In this document: one piece after another, positions 24,914 to 37,446 of the stretch
Layout of the letters: each line of letters starts with the position of its first letter
Position numbering within the stretch: position 1 is the first letter of the stretch
DNA from: Crotalaria pallida
Taxonomy: Eukaryota > Streptophyta > Magnoliopsida > Fabales > Fabaceae
Length of the DNA: 64,000 nt
NCBI GenBank assembly: GCA_037953625.1
Contig: CM075656.1
Coordinates: 63,507,001 to 63,571,000 of the forward strand
Reading direction: 5' to 3'
Translations under genes and position numbers: made by a program
Notes under the pieces: model-generated
What the model was told of the DNA's origin: nothing
The model's input: only the letters and a program-made list of their open reading frames with translations
Databases searched by the model: none

Positions 24914-25970
24914 GCTTGGTACCCGAAGGGACGCAGAGGGTGTAGCATGAGTCCTTGGAGGTTCTAACAAGTGTAGAATGGTTAGGAGAGTATTCTAAAG
25001 GCTTAGAATGGTCTAGGAATGTGTATTAGGACATTTAAGAACATTTAGAATGATCCTAAACATTGCTTGGTACCCTAAAGGACGTAGAGAGTGTCGCATG
25101 AGTCCTTGGAGGTTCTAACAAGTGTAGAATGGTTAAGAGAGTATTCTAATGGCTTAGAATGTTCTAGGAATGTGTATTAGGATATATACGAACATTTAGA
25201 ATGATCCTAAACATTGCTTGGTACCCTAATGGACGTAGAGAGTGTAGCATGAGTCCTTGGAGGTTCTAACAAGTGTAGAATGGTTAAGAGAGTATTCTAA
25301 AGGCTTAGAATGGTCTAGGAATGTGTATTAGGATATATACGAACATTTAGAATGATCCTAAACATTGCTTGGTACCCTAAAGGACGTAGAGAGTGTAGCA
25401 TGAGTCCTTGGAGGTTCTAACAAATGTAGAATGGTTAAGAGAGTATTCTAATGGCTTAGAATGTTCTAGGAATGTGTATTAGGATATATACGAACATTTA
25501 GAATGATCCTAAACATTGCTTGGTACCCTAATGGACGTAGAGAGTGTAGCATGAGTCCTTGGAGGTTCTAACAAGTGTAGAATGGTTAAGAGAGTATTCT
25601 AAAGGCTTAGAATGGTCTAGGAATGTGTATTAGGACTTATAAAAACCATTTGAATGATCCTAAACATTGCTTGGTACCCGAAGAGACGTAGAGGGTGTAG
25701 CATGAGTCCTTGGAGGTTCTAACAAGTGTAGAATGGTTAAGAGAGTATTCTAATGACTTAGAATGTTCTAGGAACGTGTATTAGGATATATACGAACGTT
25801 TAGAATGATCCTAAACATTGCTTGGTACCCTAAAGGACGTAGAGAGTGTAGCATGAGTCCTTGGAGGTTCTAACAAGTGTAGAATGGTTAAGAGAGTATT
25901 CTAATGGCTTAGAATGTTCTAGGAATGTGTATTAGGATGTATACGAACATTTAGAATGATCCTAAACATT

Positions 25971-26121
25971 GCTTGGTACCCTAAAGGACGTAGAGAGTGT
26001 AGCATGAGTCCTTGGAGGTTCTAACAAGTGTAGAATGGTTAAGAGACTATTCTAATGGCTTAGAATGGTCTAGGAATGTGTATTAGGACATTTAAGAACA
26101 TTTAGAATGATCCTAAACATT
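25971..26121. repeat. Hybrid monomer: T1 head, Q tail
   Basis: T1 features run through ctaatgg at p83-88, then ggtcta at p97-102 and acatttaag follow, which belong to Q-tailed units. The switch is confined to about p86-p98 (26056-26068). It joins the inserted T1 run to a second copy of the gaacgtg block. Confidence 0.82.
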
Positions 26122-26725
26122 GCTTGGTACCCTAAAGGACGTAGAGAGTGTAGCATGAGTCCTTGGAGGTTCTAACAAGTGTAGAATGGTTAAGAGAGTA
26201 TTCTAATGGCTTAGAATGTTCTAGGAACGTGTATTAGGATATATACGAACATTTAGAATGATCCTAAACATTGCTTGGTACCCTAATGGACGTAGAGAGT
26301 GTAGCATGAGTCCTTGGAGGTTCTAACAAGTGTAGAATGGTTAAGAGAGTATTCTAAAGGCTTAGAATGGTCTAGGAATGTGTATTAGGATATATACGAA
26401 CATTTAGAATGATCCTAAACATTGCTTGGTACCCTAAAGGACGTAGAGAGTGTAGCATGAGTCCTTGGAGGTTCTAACAAGTGTAGAATGGTTAAGAGAG
26501 TATTCTAATGGCTTAGAATGTTCTAGGAATGTGTATTAGGATATATACGAACATTTAGAATGATCGTAAACATTGCTTGGTACCCTAATGGACGTAGAGA
26601 GTGTAGCATGAGTCCTTGTAGGTTCTAACAAGTGTAGAATGGTTAAGAGAGTATTCTAAAGGCTTAGAATGGTCTAGGAATGTGTATTAGGATATATACG
26701 AACATTTAGAATGATCCTAAACATT

Positions 26726-28990
26726 GCTTGGTACCCTAATGGACGTAGAGAGTGTAGCATGAGTCCTTGGAGGTTCTAACAAGTGTAGAATGGTTAAGAG
26801 AGTATTCTAAATGCTTAGAATGGTCTAGGAATGTGTATTAGGAGTTATAAAAACCATTTGAATGATCCTAAACATTGCTTGGTACCCGAAGGGACGTAGA
26901 GGGTGTAGCATGAGTCCTTGGAGGTTCTAACAAGTGTAGAATGGTTAAGAAAGTAATCTAAAGGCTTAGAATGGTCTAGGAATGTGTATTAGGACTTATA
27001 AGAACCATTAGAATGATCCTAAACATTGCTTGGTACCCGAAGGGACGTAGAGGGTGTAGCATGAGTCCTTGGAGGTTCTAACAAGTGTAGAATGGTTAAG
27101 AAAGTAATCTAAAGGCTTAGAATGGTCTAGGAATGTGTATTAGGACTTATAAGAACCATTAGAATGATCCTAAACATTGCTTGGTACCCGAAGGGACGTA
27201 GAGGGTGTAGCATGAGTCCTTGGAGGTTCTAACAAGTGTAGAATGGTTAGGAGAGTATTCTAAAGGCTTAGAATGGTCTAGGAATGTGTATTAGGACATA
27301 TAAGAACATTTAGAATGATCCTAAACATTGCTTGGTACCCCAAGGGACGTAGAGGGTGTAGCATGAGTCCTTGGAGGTTCTAACAAGTGTAGAATGGTTA
27401 AGAGAGTATTCTAAAGGCTTAGAATGGTCTAGGAATGTGTATTAGGACTAATAAGAACCATTAGAATGATCCTAAACATTGCTTGGTACCCGAAGGGACG
27501 TAGAGAGTGTAGCATGAGTCCTTGGAGGTTCTAACAAGTGTAGAATGGTTAAGAAAGTAATCTAAAGGCTTAGAATGGTCTAGGAATGTGTATTAGGACT
27601 TATAAGAACCATTAGAATGATCCTAAACATTGCTTGGTACCCGAAGGGACGTAGAGGGTGTAGCATGAGTCCTTGGAGGTTCTAACAAGTGTAGAATGGT
27701 TAGGAGAGTATTCTAAAGGCTTAGAATGGTCTAGGAATGTGTATTAGGACATTTAAGAACATTTAGAATGATCCTAAACATTGCTTGGTACCCTAAAGGA
27801 CGTAGAGAGTGTTGCATGAGTCCTTGGAGGTTCTAACAAGTGTAGAATGGTTAAGAGAGTATTCTAATGGCTTAGAATGTTCTAGGAATGTGTATTAGGA
27901 TATATACGAACATTTAGAATGATCCTAAACATTGCTTGGTACCCTAATGGACGTAGAGAGTGTAGCATGAGTCCTTGGAGGTTCTAACAAGTGTAGAATG
28001 GTTAAGAGAGTATTCTAAAGGCTTAGAATGGTCTAGGAATGTGTATTAGGATATATACGAACATTTAGAATGATCCTAAACATTGCTTGGTACCCTAAAG
28101 GACGTAGAGAGTGTAGCATGAGTCCTTGGAGGTTCTAACAAGTGTAGAATGGTTAAGAGAGTATTCTAATGGCTTAGAATGTTCTAGGAATGTGTATTAG
28201 GATATATACGAACATTTAGAATGATCCTAAACATTGCTTGGTACCCTAATGGACGTAGAGAGTGTAGCATGAGTCCTTGGAGGTTCTAACAAGTGTAGAA
28301 TGGTTAAGAGAGTATTCTAAAGGCTTAGAATGGTCTAGGAATGTGTATTAGGACTTATAAAAACCATTTGAATGATCCTAAACATTGCTTGGTACCCGAA
28401 GAGACGTAGAGGGTGTAGCATGAGTCCTTGGAGGTTCTAACAAGTGTAGAATGGTTAAGAGAGTATTCTAATGACTTAGAATGTTCTAGGAACGTGTATT
28501 AGGATATATACGAACGTTTAGAATGATCCTAAACATTGCTTGGTACCCTAAAGGACGTAGAGAGTGTAGCATGAGTCCTTGGAGGTTCTAACAAGTGTAG
28601 AATGGTTAAGAGAGTATTCTAATGGCTTAGAATGTTCTAGGAATGTGTATTAGGATATATACGAACATTTAGAATGATCTTAAACATTGCTTGGTACCCT
28701 AATGGACGTAGAGAGTGTAGCATGAGTCCTTGTAGGTTCTAACAAGTGTGGAATGGTTAAGAGAGTATTCTAAAGGCTTAGAATGGTCTAGGAATGTGTA
28801 TTAGGATATATACGAACATTTAGAATGATCCTGAACATTGCTTGGTACCCTAATGGACGTAGAGAGTGTAGCATGAGTCCTTGGAGGTTCTAACAAGTGT
28901 AGAATGGTTAAGAGAGTATTCTAAAGGCTTAGAATGGTCTAGGAATGTGTATTAGGACTTAGAAAAACCATTTGAATGATCCTAAACATT
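26726..28990. repeat. HOR copy, shortened to 15 monomers, zone 3
   Basis: T2 ctaaatgc-N, G-L, G-L, G-K, C-O (27330), G(gag), G-Q, T1 with gtgttgc, T2, T1, T2-N, G2 ctaatgact, T1 gatctt, T2 ccttgtagg with gtggaatgg, T2 with acttagaaaaacc. Compared with 17213-20232 it lacks the T1/T2/T1-L/G-Q stretch and the ctttgt unit. The gtgttgc change looks like a variant of gtgtcgc at the equivalent site. Confidence 0.8.
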
Positions 28991-30953
28991 GCTGGGTACC
29001 CGAAGGGACGTAGAGGGTGTAGCATGAGTCCTTGGAGGTTCTAACAAGTGTAGAATGGTTAAGAAAGTAATCTAAAGGCTTAGAATGGTCTAGGAATATG
29101 TATTAGGACTTATAAGAACCATTAGAATGATCCTAAACATTGCTTGGTACCCGAAGGGACGTAGAGGGTGTAGCATGAGTCCTTGGAGGTTCTAACAAGT
29201 GTAGAATGGTTAGGAGAGTATTCTAAAGGCTTAGAATGGTCTAGGAATGTGTATTAGGACATATAAGAACATTTAGAATGATCCTAAACATTGCTTGGTA
29301 CCCCAAGGGACGTAGAGGGTGTAGCATGAGTCCTTGGAGGTTCTAACAAGTGTAGAATGGTTAAGAGAGTATTCTAAAGGCTTAGAATGGTCTAGGAATG
29401 TGTATTAGGACTAATAAGAACCATTAGAATGATCCTAAACATTGCTTGGTACCCGAAGGGACGTAGAGAGTGTAGCATGAGTCCTTGGAGGTTCTAACAA
29501 GTGTAGAATGGTTAAGAAAGTAATCTAAAGGCTTAGAATGGTCTAGGAATGTGTATTAGGACTTATAAGAACCATTAGAATGATCCTAAACATTGCTTGG
29601 TACCCGAAGGGACGTAGAGGGTGTAGCATGAGTCCTTGGAGGTTCTAACAAGTGTAGAATGGTTAGGAGAGTATTCTAAAGGCTTAGAATGGTCTAGGAA
29701 TGTGTATTAGGACATTTAAGAACATTTATTATGATCCTAAACATTGCTTGGTACCCTAAAGGACGTAGAGAGTGTAGCATGAGTCCTTGGAGGTTCTAAC
29801 AAGTGTAGAATGGTTAAGAGAGTATTCTAATGGCTTAGAATGTTCTAGGAACGTGTATTTGGATATATACGAACATTTAGAATGATCCTAAACATTGCTT
29901 GGTACCCTAATGGACGTAGAGAGTGTAGCATGAGTCCTTGGAGGTTCTAACAAGTGTAGAATGGTTAAGAGAGTATTCTAAAGGCTTAGAATGGTCTAGG
30001 AATGTGTATTAGGATATATACGAACATTTAGAATGATCCTAAACATTGCTTGGTACCCTAAAGGACGTAGAGAGTGTAGCATGAGTCCTTGGAGGTTCTA
30101 ACAAGTGTAGAATGGTTAAGAGAGTATTCTAATGGCTTAGAATGTTCTAGGAATGTGTATTAGGATATATACGAACATTTAGAATGATCTTAAACATTGC
30201 TTGGTACCCTAATGGACGTAGAGAGTGTAGCATGAGTCCTTGTAGGTTCTAACAAGTGTGGAATGGTTAAGAGAGTATTCTAAAGGCTTAGAATGGTCTA
30301 GGAATGTGTATTAGGATATATACGAACATTTAGAATGATCCTGAACATTGCTTGGTACCCTAATGGACGTAGAGAGTGTAGCATGAGTCCTTGGAGGTTC
30401 TAACAAGTGTAGAATGGTTAAGAGAGTATTCTAAAGGCTTAGAATGGTCTAGGAATGTGTATTAGGACTTATAAAAACCATTTGAATGATCCTAAACATT
30501 GCTTGGTACCCGAAGGGACGTAGAGGGTGTAGCATGAGTCCTTGGAGGTTCTAACAAGTGTAGAATGGTTAAGAAAGTAATCTAAAGGCTTAGAATGGTC
30601 TAGGAATGTGTATTAGGACTTATAAGAACCATTAGAATGATCCAAAACATTGCTTGGTACCCGAAGGGACGTAGAGGGTGTAGCATGAGTCCTTGGAGGT
30701 TCTAACAAGTGTAGAATGGTTAGGAGAGTATTCTAAAGGCTTAGAATGGTCTAGGAATGTGTATTAGGACATATAAGAACATTTAGAATGATCCTAAACA
30801 TTGCTTGGTACCCCAAGGGACGTAGAGGGTGTAGCATGAGTCCTTGGAGGTTCTAACAAGTGTAGAATGGTTAAGAGAGTATTCTAAAGGCTTAGAATGG
30901 TCTAGGAATGTGTATTAGGACTTATAAGAACCATAAAAATGATCCTAAACATT
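28991..30953. repeat. HOR copy, 13 monomers, end of zone 3
   Basis: G (gctggg head), G-K, C-O (29293), G(gag), G-Q with cattattatg, T1 gaacgtg, T2-M, T1 gatctt, T2 ccttgtagg with gtggaatgg, T2-N, G-L, G-K, C-L with ccataaaaatg. It repeats the start of the 23404 copy and then closes early with the cctgaac-tailed unit also used at 28689. O units do not return until 38202. Confidence 0.78.
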
Positions 30954-32916
30954 GCTTGGTACCCGAAGAGACGTAGAGGGTGTAGCATGAGTCCTTGGAG
31001 GTTCTAACAAGTGTAGAATGGTTAGGAGAGTATTCTAAAGGCTTAGAATGGTCTAGGAATGTGTATTAGGACATATAAGAACATTTAGAATGATCCTAAA
31101 CATTGCTTGGTACCCTAAAGGACGTAGAGAGTGTAGCATGAGTCCTTGGAGGTTCTAACAAGTGTAGAATGGTTAAGAGAGTATTCTAATGGCTTAGAAT
31201 GTTCTAGGAATGTGTATTAGGATATATACGAACATTTAGAATGATCCTAAACATTGCTTGGTACCCTAATGGACGTAGAGAGTGTAGCATGAGTCCTTGG
31301 AGGTTCTAACAAGTGTAGAATGGTTAAGAGAGTATTCTAAAGGCTTAGAATGGTCTAGGAATGTGTATTAGGACTTATAAAAACCATTTGAATGATCCTA
31401 AACATTGCTTGGTACCCGAAGAGACGTAGAGGGTGTAGCATGAGTCCTTGGAGGTTCTAACAAGTGTAGAATGGTTAGGAGAGTATTCTAAAGGCTTAGA
31501 ATGGTCTAGGAATGTGTATTAGGACATATAAGAACATTTAGAATGATCCTAAACATGGCTTGGTACCCTAAAGGACGTAGAGAGTGTAGCATGAGTCCCT
31601 TGAGGTTCTAACAAGTGTAGAATGGTTAGGAGAGTATTCTAAAGGCTTAGAATGGTCTAGGAATGTGTATTAGGATATATATGAACATTTAGAATGATCC
31701 TAAACATTGCTTGGTACCCTAAAGGACGTAGAGAGTGTAGCATGAGTCCTTGGAGGTTCTAACAAGTGCAGAATGGTTAAGAGAGTATTCTAAACGCTTA
31801 GAATGGTCTAGGAATGTGTATTAGGATATATACGAACATTTAGAATGATCCTAAACATTGCATGGTACCCCAAGGGACGTAGAGGGTGTACCATGAGTCC
31901 TTGGAGGCTCTAACAAGTGTAGAATGGTTATAAGAGTATTCTAAAGGCAAAGAATGGTCTACGAATGTGTATTAGGACTTATAAGAACCATTAGAATGAT
32001 CCTAAACATTGCTTGGTACCCCAAGGGACGTAGAGGGTGTAGCATGAGTCCTTGGAGGTTCTAACAAGTGTAGAATGGTTAGGAGAGTATTCTAAAGGCT
32101 TAGAATGGTCTAGGAATGTGTATTAGGACATATAAGAACATTTAGAATGATCCTAAACATTGCTTGGTACCCTAAATGACGTAGAAAGTGTAGCATGAGT
32201 CCTTGGAGATTCTAACAAGTGTAGAATGGTTAAGAGAGTATTCTAAAGGCTTAGAATGGTCTAGGAATGTGTATTAGGACATATAAGAACATTTAGAATG
32301 ATCCTAAACATGGCTTGGTACCCTAAAGTACGTAGAGAGTGTAGCATGAGTCCTTGGAGGTTCTAACAAGTGTAGAATGGTTAAGAGAGTATTCTAATGG
32401 CTTAGAATGTTCTAGGAATGTGTATTTGGATATATACGAACATTTAGAATGATCCTAAACATTGCTTGGTACCCTAATGGACGTAGAGAGTGTAGCATGA
32501 GTCGTTGGAGGTTCTAACAAGTGTAGAATGGTTAAGAGAGTATTCTAAAGGTTTAGAATGGTCTAGGAATGTGTATTAGGATATATACAAACATTTAGAA
32601 TGATCCTAAACATTGCTTGGTACCCCAAGGGACGTAGAGGGTGTAGCATGAGTCTTTGGAGGTTCCAACAAGTGTAGAATGGTTAAGAGAGTATTCTAAA
32701 GGCTTAGAATGGTCTAGGAATGTGTATTAGGAGTTATAAGAACCATTACAATGATCCTAAACATTGCTTGGTACCCGAAGGGACGTAGAGGGTGTAGCAT
32801 GAGTCCTTGGAGGTTCTAACAAGTGTAGAATGGTTAAGAAAGTAATCTAAAGGCTTAGAATGGTCTAGGAATGTGTATTAGGACTTATAAGAACCATTAG
32901 AATGATCCTAAACATT
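30954..32916. repeat. Mosaic block of 13 monomers opening zone 4
   Basis: G2-K, T1-M, T2-N, G2-K, T1 with tcccttgagg and an atatatatgaac tail, T1 with gtgcagaatgg, H (31860, the first since 7852), C-K, cctaaatgacg unit, T1 with gtatttgg, T2 with gtcgttgg and tacaaac, C with gtctttgg, G-L. It introduces the catggc junction and gtcgttgg markers used through zone 4. No internal period of several monomers is clear. Confidence 0.75.
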
Positions 32917-35030
32917 GCTTGGTACCCGAAGGGACGTAGAGGGTGTAGCATGAGTCCTTGGAGGTTCTAACAAGTGTAGAATGGTTAAGAGAGTATTCTA
33001 AAGGCTTAGAATGGTCTAGGAATGTGTATTAGGATATATACGAACATTTAGAATGATCCTCAACATTGCATGGTACCCCAAGGGATGTAGAGGGTGTACC
33101 ATGAGTCCTTGGAGGTTCTAACAAGTGTAGAATGGTTATAAGAGTATTCTAAAGGCAAAGAATGGTCTACGAATGTGTATTAGGACTTATAAGAACCATT
33201 AGAATAATTCTAAACATTGCTTGGTACCCCAAGGGACGTAGAGGGTGTAGCATGAGTCCTTGGAGGTTCTAAAAAGTGTAGAATGGTTAGGAGAGTATTC
33301 TAAAGGCTTAGAATGATCTAGGAATGTGTATTAGGACATATAAGAACATTTAGAATGATCCTAAACATTGCTTGGTACCCTAATTGACGTAGAGAGTGTA
33401 GCATGAGTCCTTGGAGGTTCTAACAAGTGTAGAATGGTTAAGAGAGTATTCTAAAGGCTTAGAATGGTCTAGGAATGTCTATTAGGACATATAAGAACAT
33501 TTAGAATGATCCTAAACATGGCTTGGTACCCTAAAGGACGTAGAGAGTGTAGCATGAGTCCTTGGAGGTTCTAACAAGTGTAGAATGGTTAAGAGAGTAT
33601 TATAATGGCTTAGAATGTCCTAGGAATGTGTATTAGGATATATACGAACATTTAGAATGATCCTAAACATTGCTTGGTACCCTAATGGACGTAGAGAGTG
33701 TAGCATGAGTCGTTGGAGGTTCTAACAAGTGTAGAATGGTTAAGAGAGTATTCTAAAGGCTTAGAATGGTCTAGGAATGTCTATTAGGACATATAAGAAC
33801 ATTTAGAATGATCCTAAACATGGCTTGGTACCCTAAAGGACGTAGAGAGTGTAGCATGAGTCCTTGGAGGTTCTAACAAGTGTAGAATGGTTAAGAGAGT
33901 ATTATAATGGCTTAGAATGTCCTAGGAATGTGTATTAGGATATATACGAACATTTAGAATGATCCTAAACATTGCTTGGTACCCTAAAGGACGTAGAGAG
34001 TGTAGCATGAGTCCTTGGAGGTTCTAACAAGTGTAGAATGGTTAAGAGAGTATTCTAATGGCTTAGAATGTTCTAGGAATGTGTATTAGGATATATACGA
34101 ACATTTAGAATGATCTTAAACATTGCTTGGTACCCTAATGGACGTAGAGAGTGTAGCATGAGTCCTTGTAGGTTCTAACAAGTGTAGAATGGTTAAGAGA
34201 GTATTCTAAAGGCTTAGAATGGTCTAGGAATGTGTATTAGGATATATACGAACATTTAGAATGATCCTAAACATTGCTTGGTACCCTAATGGACGTAGAG
34301 AGTGTAGCATGAGTCCTTGGAGGTTCTAACAAGTGTAGAATGGTTAAGAGAGTATTCTAATGGCTTAGAATGGTCTAGGAATGTGTATTAGGACTTATAA
34401 AAACCATTCGAATGATCCTAAACATTGCTTGGTACCCGAAGAGACGTAGAGGGTGTAGCATGAGTCCTTGGAGGTTCTAACAAGTGTAGAATGGTTAGGA
34501 GAGTATTCTAAAGGCTTAGAATGGTCTAGGAATGTGTATTAGGACATATAAGAACATTTAGAATGATCCTAAACATTGCTTGGTACCCTAATTGACGTAG
34601 AGAGTGTAGCATGAGTCCTTGGAGGTTCTAACAAGTGTAGAATGGTTAAGAGAGTATTCTAAAGGCTTAGAATGGTCTAGGAATGTGTATTAGGACTTAT
34701 AAAAACCATTTGAATGATCCTAAACATTGCTTGGTACCCGAAGAGACGTAGAGGGTGTAGCATGAGTCCTTGGAGGTTCTAACAAGTGTAGAATGGTTAG
34801 GAGAGTATTCTAAAGGCTTAGAATGGTCTAGGAATGTGTATTAGGACATATAAGAACATTTAGAATGATCCTAAACATTGCTTGGTACCCTAATTGACGT
34901 AGAGGGTGTAGCATGAGTCCTTGGAGGTTCTAACAAGTGTAGAATGGTTAAGAAAGTAATCTTAAGGCTTAGAATGGTCTAGGAATGTGTATTAGGACTT
35001 ATAAGAACCATTAGAATGATCCTAAACATT
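32917..35030. repeat. HOR copy, 14 monomers (2114 bp), zone 4
   Basis: G-headed M unit with cctcaac, H with ggatgtag (33068), C with ctaaaaag and aatgatcta, T3 with gtctatt, T1 with tataatgg, T2 gtcgttgg with gtctatt, T1 with tataatgg again, T1 gatctt, T2 ccttgtagg, T2-N with ccattcg, G2-K, T3-N, G2-K, T3/G hybrid. The pair at 33370-33671 is partly re-used at 33672-33973. The next block restarts with cctcaac at 35031. Confidence 0.85.
34880..35030. repeat. Hybrid monomer: T3 head, G-type L body
   Basis: Head cctaattgacgtagag is T3, then gggtgt, aagaaagtaatc (here followed by ttaagg) and acttataagaacc are G/L. The switch is within about p17-p26 (34896-34905), one of the tighter breakpoints in the window. 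Confidence 0.8.
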
Positions 35031-37446
35031 GCTTGGTACCCGAAGGGACGTAGAGGGTGTAGCATGAGTCCTTGGAGGTTCTAACAAGTGTAGAATGGTT
35101 AAGAGAGTATTCTAAAGGCTTAGAATGGTCTAGGAATGTGTATTAGGATATATACGAACATTTAGAATGATCCTCAACATTGCTTGGTACCCCAACGGAT
35201 GTAGAGGGTGTACCATGAGTCCTTGGAGGTTCTAACAAGTGTAGAATGGTTATAAGAGTATTCTAAAGGCAAAGAATGGTCTACGAATGTGTATTAGGAC
35301 TTATAAGAACCATTAGAATAATTCTAAACATTGCTTGGTACCCCAAGGGACGTAGAGGGTGTAGCATGAGTCCTTGGAGGTTCTAAAAAGTGTAGAATGG
35401 TTAGGAGAGTATTCTAAAGGCTTAGAATGATCTAGGAATGTGTATTAGGACATATAAGAACATTTAGAATGATCCTAAACATTGCTTGGTACCCTAATTG
35501 ACGTAGAGAGTGTAGCATGAGTCCTTGGAGGTTCTAACAAGTGTAGAATGGTTAAGAGAGTATTCTAAAGGCTTAGAATGGTCTAGGAATGTCTATTAGG
35601 ACATATAAGAACATTTAGAATGATCCTAAACATGGCTTGGTACCCTAAAGGACGTAGAGAGTGTAGCATGAGTCCTTGGAGGTTCTAACAAGTGTAGAAT
35701 GGTTAAGAGAGTATTCTAATGGCTTAGAATGTCCTAGGAATGTGTATTAGGATATATACGAACATTTAGAATGATCCTAAACATTGCTTGGTACCCTAAT
35801 GGACGTAGAGAGTGTAGCATGAGTCGTTGGAGGTTCTAACAAGTGTAGAATGGTTAAGAGAGTATTCTAAAGGCTTAGAATGGTCTAGGAATGTCTATTA
35901 GGACAGATAAGAACATTTAGAATGATCCTAAACATGGCTTGGTACCCTAAAGGACGTAGAGAGTGTAGCATGAGTCCTTGGAGGTTCTAACAAGTGTAGA
36001 ATGGTTAAGAGAGTATTCTAAAGGCTTAGAATGGTCTAGGAATGTCTATTAGGACATATAAGAACATTTAGAATGATCCTAAACATGGCTTGGTACCCTA
36101 AAGGACGTAGAGAGTGTAGCATGAGTCCTTGGAGGTTCTAACAAGTGTAGAATGGTTAAGAGAGTATTCTAATGGCTTAGAATGTCCTAGGAATGTGTAT
36201 TAGGATATATACGAACATTTAGAATGATCCTAAACATTGCTTGGTACCCTAACTGACGTAGAGAGTGTAGCATGAGTCGTTGGAGGTTCTAACAAGTGTA
36301 GAATGGTTAAGAGAGTATTCTAAAGGTTTAGAATGGTCTAGGAATGTGTATTAGGATATATACAAACATTTAGAATGATCCTAAACATTGCTTGGTACCC
36401 TAAAGGACGTAGAGAGTGTAGCATGAGTCCTTGGAGGTTCTAACAAGTGTAGAATGGTTAAGAGAGTATTCTAATGGCTTAGAATGTTCTAGGAATGTGT
36501 ATTAGGATATATACGAACATTTAGAATGATCTTAAACATTGCTTGGTACCCTAATGGACGTAGAGAGTGTAGCATGAGTCCTTGTAGGTTCTAACAAGTG
36601 TAGAATGGTTAAGAGAGTATTCTAAAGGCTTAGAATGGTCTAGGAATGTGTATTAGGATATATACGAACATTTAGAATGATCCTAAACATTGCTTGGTAC
36701 CCTAATGGACGTAGAGAGTGTAGCATGAGTCCTTGGAGGTTCTAACAAGTGTAGAATGGTTAAGAGAGTATTCTAAAGGCTTAGAATGGTCTAGGAATGT
36801 GTATTAGGACTTATAAAAACCATTCGAATGATCCTAAACATTGCTTGGTACCCGAAGAGACGTAGAGGGTGTAGCATGAGTCCTTGGAGGTTCTAACAAG
36901 TGTAGAATGGTTAGGAGAGTATTCTAAAGGCTTAGAATGGTCTAGGAATGTGTATTAGGACATATAAGAACATTTAGAATGATCCTAAACATTGCTTGGT
37001 ACCCTAATTGACGTAGAGAGTGTAGCATGAGTCCTTGGAGGTTCTAACAAGTGTAGAATGGTTAAGAGAGTATTCTAAAGGCTTAGAATGGTCTAGGAAT
37101 GTGTATTAGGACTTATAAAAACCATTTGAATGATCCTAAACATTGCTTGGTACCCGAAGAGACGTAGAGGGTGTAGCATGAGTCCTTGGAGGTTCTAACA
37201 AGTGTAGAATGGTTAGGAGTGTATTCTAAAGGCTTAGAATGGTCTAGGAATGTGTATTAGGACATATAAGAACATTTAGAATGATCCTAAACATTGCTTG
37301 GTACCCTAATTGACGTAGAGAGTGTAGCATGAGTCCTTGGAGGTTCTAACAAGTGTAGAATGGTTAAGAGAGTATTCTAAAGGCTTAGAATGGTCTAGGA
37401 ATGTGTATTAGGATATATACGAACATTTAGAATGATCCTAAACATT
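35031..37446. repeat. HOR copy, 16 monomers (2416 bp), zone 4
   Basis: Same order as 32917-35030 with two additional monomers: T1 with ctaaagg and gtctatt at 35937, and a cctaactg-headed gtcgttgg/ggtttag unit at 36239. Shared rare markers are cctcaac (35031), the H unit with ggatgtag (35182), ctaaaaag with aatgatcta (35333), gtcgttgg (35786) and ccattcg (36692). It ends T3-N, G2 with aggagtgt, T3-M. Confidence 0.85.

Larger units (their letters stand above)
23404..26725. repeat. HOR copy, rearranged, 22 monomers, zone 3
   Basis: Starts G (gctggg head), G-K, C-O (23706), G(gag), G-Q as in earlier copies, then departs. A four-monomer run T1 (gaacgtg), T2-M, T1 (gatcgt), T2 (ccttgtagg) is present at 24159-24762 and again at 26122-26725. 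Two hybrids (24763, 25971) lie at the joints. Between them are the expected G-Q, gtgtcgc, T2, T1, T2-N, G2 ctaatgact units. Confidence 0.78.

Noticed and set aside
31558..31708. Indel in the monomer with tcccttgagg
   Set aside because: The unit is still 151 bp; the change is two substitutions relative to tccttggagg, not a length change.
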